DNA from: Irineochytrium annulatum
Taxonomy: Eukaryota; Chytridiomycota; Chytridiomycetes; Chytridiales; Chytridiaceae
Length of the DNA: 13,851 bases
Direction: 5' to 3'
Assembly: GCA_027600665.1 (NCBI GenBank)
Contig: JADGJL010000791.1
Location: 1 to 13,851 of the forward strand
Of the stretch, positions 8,212-13,851 are shown in pieces (position 1 is the stretch's first letter; each line of letters starts with the position of its first letter). Both the position numbers and the translations under genes were made by a program. The notes below the pieces were generated by a model. The model was not told the DNA's origin, did not search any database, and saw only the letters and a list, made by a program, of their open reading frames with translations.

Positions 8212-8702
8212 AAAGAGATGTATTCGTAGATTTAAAAAAAGGTTGTTAATCTTTCAGGCTTGAGTGGCGGTCTTGGCCAATCGCTTGCCACACCCGCCTG
8301 GAAGTTTCCTCCATCCATTACTAAGACTTCACATCTCTCCCTTCCTTTATACTCGACTTGCGGAAGGCCCGGATATCCGCGTTTAAAGGCCTTGCTTCGG
8401 AAGGGATTGTCGAAGAAGGAGTCGCTTCGCGAGGTCGACCAGCTCAGGATCGCATCCGCACCCGAGACTTGTCGTCGCCGCCTCCGTCGCCTCCTGTCGT
8501 TGAGGCTGAACAGCGAATCCGGAGGCAGCCTTCGCCTGGGATCAGTTGGAAGCTCTAGATCCACCGCACCTGCATCGCATCCGTATCGCATCGCTCGCGG
8601 GTGACCCCGCCGCCAATCAGCCTTCTTAAGCCTCTCGATCCTCCTCAACTTCGACCGTCACCGCACCTGTTCCTTCACCCTTCGATACCGGCCGCCGCAG
8701 CT
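8211..8702 (+). other. Promoter and ATG-free 5' leader of the kinase gene
   Basis: Between the TBC1D31 stop and the kinase start there are 492 nt. Apart from one ATG at 8217-8219, near the end of the TBC1D31 transcript, there is no ATG on the + strand until 8703. This supports 8703 as the kinase start. TTTATA near 8346 could be a TATA-like element. The rest is a C-rich leader; other open frames look spurious. Confidence 0.55.
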
Positions 8703-10908
<2,206 letters not shown>

Positions 10909-11332
10909 TATCCCTTTTGACACTACATAATCACGCCGCAGCCACCCTACCTCCCACCTCTGTTGTATTCTTTTACATAATTATTGTTTGTACTCTCGCC
11001 ACTTCTGCGGTGTGTTTTAACTGTAATGCTATGCTTTTGCTCTCTTCTGTCGGTAAAGACCATCCCCTTGCTATTGTATATTAATACTGTGTGTGATTGT
11101 CTTAAAGATTTGCGCTTGTCTTGATGATTAAGTTTATTGATGCATTTTCTGGATGTCCTTTTTTTGCAAGATAATAAAAAATTTACAATAAGCCTGAGGT
11201 TGCTTTGGAGTGGGGGTTCCGATGACTAAACGTTGCAGCATATGCGGTGGTCTTGAAAATCTCTTGAGTAGTGTGGATATCGTCGCGTCCCGAAAAACGG
11301 GCAGTGAAAGGATTTCCGGTTTACTGCGCGGC
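10909..11332. other. Convergent 3' region between the kinase and the His-rich protein gene
   Basis: About 420 nt of AT-richer sequence with no convincing gene. On the minus strand AATAAA at 11138-11133 lies about 195 nt beyond the stop of the His-rich gene and could be its poly(A) signal. No AATAAA was seen close after the kinase stop on the + strand. Confidence 0.45.
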
Positions 11333-11988
11333 TCACGGCAATCCCGTGCGGTCCGTACTTCCTGACATGCTAACAAGAATGTAGGCAGCCTGCTGAATAA
11401 CGAGACATCAGGATTCAGGGGCAAGAGGTAAAAGAAATTTGACGACCAAACCTGCACTTCAAGATCCTCCAGCCTAGGCTCAATCGCTGGCGGAATCATC
11501 GCCTGGCCGCTGCCGTCCACCCTCCCAATGTCGGAGCGGCTCTGGCCCTGATTCAGGCTATTGCTGCGGTGCTGCCAATCGCGGCCGTGCTGGCTGTGAG
11601 TGTGGTAGAAGTAGTCACCGTAGAACTGTGAGTTCCCGACGGCTCCAGAGCTGCCGGCGCCAGAAGGGATCACACCGCCCGCACCCGAGCTCGCTTGCCG
11701 TCCCCAGGTCGGAGGGCTGCCGCTCCAGGCATTGGGGTAGTAGTGCTCGTGCTGTTTTTCGCTGGAGTGATGATGAAGATGCGGCGGGTTGTGGTGCGAG
11801 GCGGCGACGTGGTGGGTATAATGGTTGACGGCCGCGTTCGGGGAGGCCAGGCGGTGAAATGGGTTGCTCGCGTACGGGTGCGAGCGGCCTTGGTGGTGGG
11901 TGTGGCCGGCGCTGGCGTTGGCGTGCCGTGCCAGCGGGTAGGTCTGCGTGTAGGGTCCGCGGGACAGAGAAGCGTCGTTGTAGGACAT
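11333..11988 (-). CDS. His/Ser/Gly-rich protein of unknown function, two exons
   Basis: Exon 1 runs 11988-11452 (179 codons) and exon 2 runs 11392-11333, joined across a 59-nt intron (GTTTGG...TTATTCAG) in phase 0, giving 198 residues. The protein is low-complexity: a Tyr/Arg-rich start (MSYNDASLSRGPYTQTYP), a His-rich central part (about 28-84, with HTHHQ, HHNPPHLHHH), a Gly/Ser segment, and a short more ordered C-terminus (IEPRLEDLEVQQAAYILVSM) that may form an amphipathic helix. Unspliced, the frame reads on to 11134, but that extension lacks the composition of the rest. The upstream frame also stays open past 11988; ATG 11988 is preferred because the preceding sequence looks like leader. 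His-rich tracts can bind metal or drive condensates, but nothing specific supports either. Family not recognised. Confidence 0.6.
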
Positions 11989-12453
11989 TGTTAGGAGTCT
12001 GCCGTGACGTTGGTCGCGATGCTGTAGTGCGGTGGGGAGTTGGTGGTTGAACGAGCTCAGATCCGAGAGGGACACGCGCGGGGGACGCAGTTGGGACGAT
12101 GAAGGAGTGAAGTGGAGGGCCTTCCGTGATTGTCGCTCAGAGCATCCCAGTGGTAATCCTGCTACGCGCGGACTCGCCGCCCGAACGATGTTCTCCAAGT
12201 CGATGTCGAGAAAAGGATTGCCACTTGGTGGTAATCCGAGAGCGCCAGCAACTTCGTTCTGAAACACTCCGAGGCAATACATTACGAAGGGAGCGAGGTG
12301 GTCCAGATAGTTGGGTTGTGCAGCGGTGAATGGCAGGTGGCAACGTTTGCGAAGAGAGCAGCAGAAAGAGAGGCCGTTGTTCACAGCAATGACATCTTTT
12401 ATAGCGCCGACGCCACTAACACTCACGCGTCCGTCCTCCGCCTCCAGCTGCAA
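11989..12453. other. Divergent region between the His-rich gene and the coiled-coil segment
   Basis: About 465 nt. On the minus strand the frame of the His-rich gene stays open here and includes ATG 12282-12280 and the protein-like string GNPFLDIDLENIVRA. Either this is an N-terminal extension of that gene or it is promoter sequence. On the + strand a TTTATAG at about 12398 could be a TATA-like element for the rightward segment. Confidence 0.4.
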
Positions 12454-12828
12454 ATGGAGGATCTCGAGCACGCGCACGCTCTCCGCGTCCACGAGGCCGA
12501 GTCCCGGCTCGACGTCGTTAGCCGCCATGGCTCTTACCTGCGTGCGTGCCTCGAGTCCTCGCTGGCCGAAGCTGAGTCCCTCAGGCTCATCATCTGCCAA
12601 CAGCAAGCGCTCATCAACCAGCAGGCACAACCAGCCGATTCGAGCGGTGCTGCGTCGCCGGGGACGATGACTGCAATTGCCGCGAGTGCTGTTCCAGCGA
12701 GGGCAACGGCTCGATGCTCTTCGACTTGCGCTGCCGGCTCGGTTGAATCAATCAAGGGCCGATCGGGTCGCCAAAGATCACGAGCGCGCTTTTCCTCACC
12801 AAGCACGATTGCACTCCAGGGTTTATAA
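12454..12828 (+). CDS. Probable coding segment with coiled coil; gene structure unresolved
   Basis: From ATG 12454 the + frame encodes an Ala/Glu/Leu/Arg-rich helix with heptad-like spacing (MEDLEHAHALRVHEAESRLD, then SYLRACLESSLAEAESLRLI) up to about residue 60. Third codon positions are strongly GC-rich up to about 12640, as in the confident genes. After that the picture breaks down. The unspliced frame ends at TAA 12828 (124 residues). A 40-nt intron (12647-12686) would instead join to a second frame ending at 12958 (154 residues). The third frame carries the best codon-position signal from 12663 on, with a Cys-rich string DDDCNCRECCSSEGNG, but stops at TGA about 12748. So the 3' end given here is provisional: it could be a mis-predicted intron, a frameshift, or a decaying gene. 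No family recognised. Confidence 0.4.
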   Translation: MEDLEHAHALRVHEAESRLDVVSRHGSYLRACLESSLAEAESLRLIICQQQALINQQAQPADSSGAASPGTMTAIAASAVPARATARCSSTCAAGSVESIKGRSGRQRSRARFSSPSTIALQGL

Positions 12829-13327
12829 TGTTGCTAGAAGAATTCCTAATGCCGCGGACGCGATGCCATTATGTACTTACAGTTGTGGTGTAAATACACC
12901 TTGCTCGCTTTGCATCATAACGGGCTCTACGTCTTCGTCGCCTCAGCCCATACTTTGAAGAAACAGTAATCCGGAACGTGAAGGTACAACACGGAGCAGG
13001 CAATCTCATAGTAACGTCATTCATACTAGTTGGAGATCTCGTAATTTGTTGGCAAGATCTCGGTGGTCGGCCTGACGTGTGGCTCACAAGGATGGACGAC
13101 CGAAGAGGCGTGTTTTGGTCGCGACTTGCAGCGAACCGCCACAAACTCCTTCCATCAACCTGCCGCGCTACCGGCTCCCACCCCGCCCAGATGCCAGCAC
13201 TGCGCTCTTCCATTCAGCATGGCGGCCTCCATAAAAGTGCCGGCCTCCCCGCCATTATGGATCATTATCCGCTCACCAACCACCGCGACGAACACCGATC
13301 AGGACACCTTAGCGCCGATCCTCAACC
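12829..13327. other. Intergenic region / promoter of the secreted repeat protein gene
   Basis: About 500 nt. Open frames on both strands have no protein-like character. A direct repeat AGATCTCG occurs at 13034-13041 and 13055-13062, 21 bp apart. The last ~200 nt are C-rich, as expected of a leader before ATG 13328. Confidence 0.4.
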
Positions 13328-13851
13328 ATGATCTTTACCACCGCCCTTAAACTCGCCTCCATCGCTGCCGCGCTTATCGTTGCGGCACCGGCCGACGCCG
13401 CCCGCATCCCTGTCAACCAGGGCGCCGACTATGCACCCCATTACACGCCATCCCGCTACGAGCCCAAGCCCACGCCGACTTACTACGAACAGCCGGCTCC
13501 GTCCTACACGCCAACGAAGACTCCCTTGTATTCACCGAAGCCGTCGTATACCCCGACCGCGCACGCGCCGAAGCCATCCTACAGTACCAAGTCGCCGCCC
13601 GCCTACACCCCATCGCGCTCGCCCTCGACGTACGTTCCCAAACCCTCGCACACGCCGGCTTACAGCGGCGGTTACGCCTCCTCGGACGACACGTCGCTCA
13701 TTTGTCCCCACACGATCCCCTCGCAGCCTCACGGCTGCCGCCTCTTCGTCCGCGGCTTCGACATCACCGGCGTAACGACCGAGGTCGACCTCACGATCGC
13801 AGACGGCATCGTGACCGAGTGCGACTGCCTCGCCCGCTGCTCCGCGTCCAG
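13328..13851 (+). CDS. Secreted Tyr/Pro-repeat, Cys-containing surface protein (3' partial)
   Basis: The frame opens at ATG 13328 and runs off the window after 174 codons. Residues 1-25 are a signal peptide (MIFTTALKLASIAAALIVAA, then PADAA). Residues ~35-113 are a Tyr/Pro/Ser/Thr/Lys repeat region with degenerate units such as PSYTPT, KPSYTPT, KPSYSTK, PAYTPSRSP and KPSHTPAY, extensin-like and probably O-glycosylated. From residue ~122 a folded Cys domain starts (Cys126, 137, 165, 167, 171), with CDCLARC reminiscent of PAN/Apple-like modules. Likely role: wall-associated or adhesive protein, by inference. The window ends in TCCAG, which could be near an exon end. Strong third-position GC supports coding. 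Confidence 0.8.
   Translation, partial: MIFTTALKLASIAAALIVAAPADAARIPVNQGADYAPHYTPSRYEPKPTPTYYEQPAPSYTPTKTPLYSPKPSYTPTAHAPKPSYSTKSPPAYTPSRSPSTYVPKPSHTPAYSGGYASSDDTSLICPHTIPSQPHGCRLFVRGFDITGVTTEVDLTIADGIVTECDCLARCSAS

Noticed and set aside
8232..8648. Minus-strand 138-codon frame upstream of the kinase
   Set aside because: Lies over the kinase leader, Arg-rich with no domain; looks like a shadow frame.
11134..11451. C-terminal extension of the His-rich protein without splicing
   Set aside because: Composition changes abruptly after CAG|GTTTGG and a good acceptor restores a short ordered end; read-through finishes inside AATAAA.
12869..13213. Minus-strand 114-codon frame
   Set aside because: Contains an Arg run from CG-rich sequence and no recognisable features; intergenic.

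Overview
The window looks like nuclear DNA from a flagellated (zoosporic) fungus, such as a chytrid or blastocladiomycete. Reasons: many very short spliceosomal introns (36-66 nt inside one gene) with fungal branch points of the CTAAC/CTGAC type; a fungal-type heterotrimeric G-protein gamma subunit; a kinase of the fungal HAL/NPR type; and a near-complete TBC1D31 (WDR67) homologue, a centriolar-satellite and ciliogenesis protein expected only where cilia or flagella persist. No bacterial, viral or transposon gene was recognised, and no rRNA, tRNA or CRISPR.

Layout, left to right. (1) The 3' end of an unrecognised + strand gene, ending at 296. (2) A G-gamma gene (1221-1969, +) with three exons, whose ATG is split by its first intron and whose product ends in a CaaX box. 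(3) A convergent gene for a secreted or type I single-pass membrane protein with a Ser/Thr/Pro-rich ectodomain (3772-2882, -). (4) A divergent promoter region (3773-4472) with a 12-bp stem-loop and a cluster of ACGCGT/ACGCGCGT palindromes. (5) TBC1D31 (4473-8210, +), resolved into 18 exons that sum to an intact 986-residue frame: beta-propeller, degenerate TBC domain, coiled coil, Ser-Pro tail. (6) A HAL/NPR-type Ser/Thr kinase (8703-10908, +), 5 exons, 649 residues, with all catalytic motifs and a repeated N-terminal linear-motif module. (7) A convergent gene for a His/Ser/Gly-rich 198-residue protein (11988-11333, -). (8) An unresolved + strand coiled-coil coding segment (from about 12454). 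(9) The 5' part of a secreted Tyr/Pro-repeat, Cys-containing surface protein (13328 to the end, +).

The genes do not form an operon or an obvious single pathway. The plausible themes are signalling (G-gamma, HAL/NPR kinase), flagellum and centrosome biology (TBC1D31) and the cell surface (two secretory-pathway proteins). I found no convincing new biological system. The points most worth a second look are the intron-split start codon that turns into AUG-UAA when unspliced, the predicted loss of GAP catalysis in the TBC domain, the repeated modules in the kinase N-terminus, the structured palindromic element in the divergent promoter, and the unresolved gene near 12454-12958. All exon joins were made by eye from splice-site consensus, frame continuity and remembered family similarity; no transcript data or searches were available.
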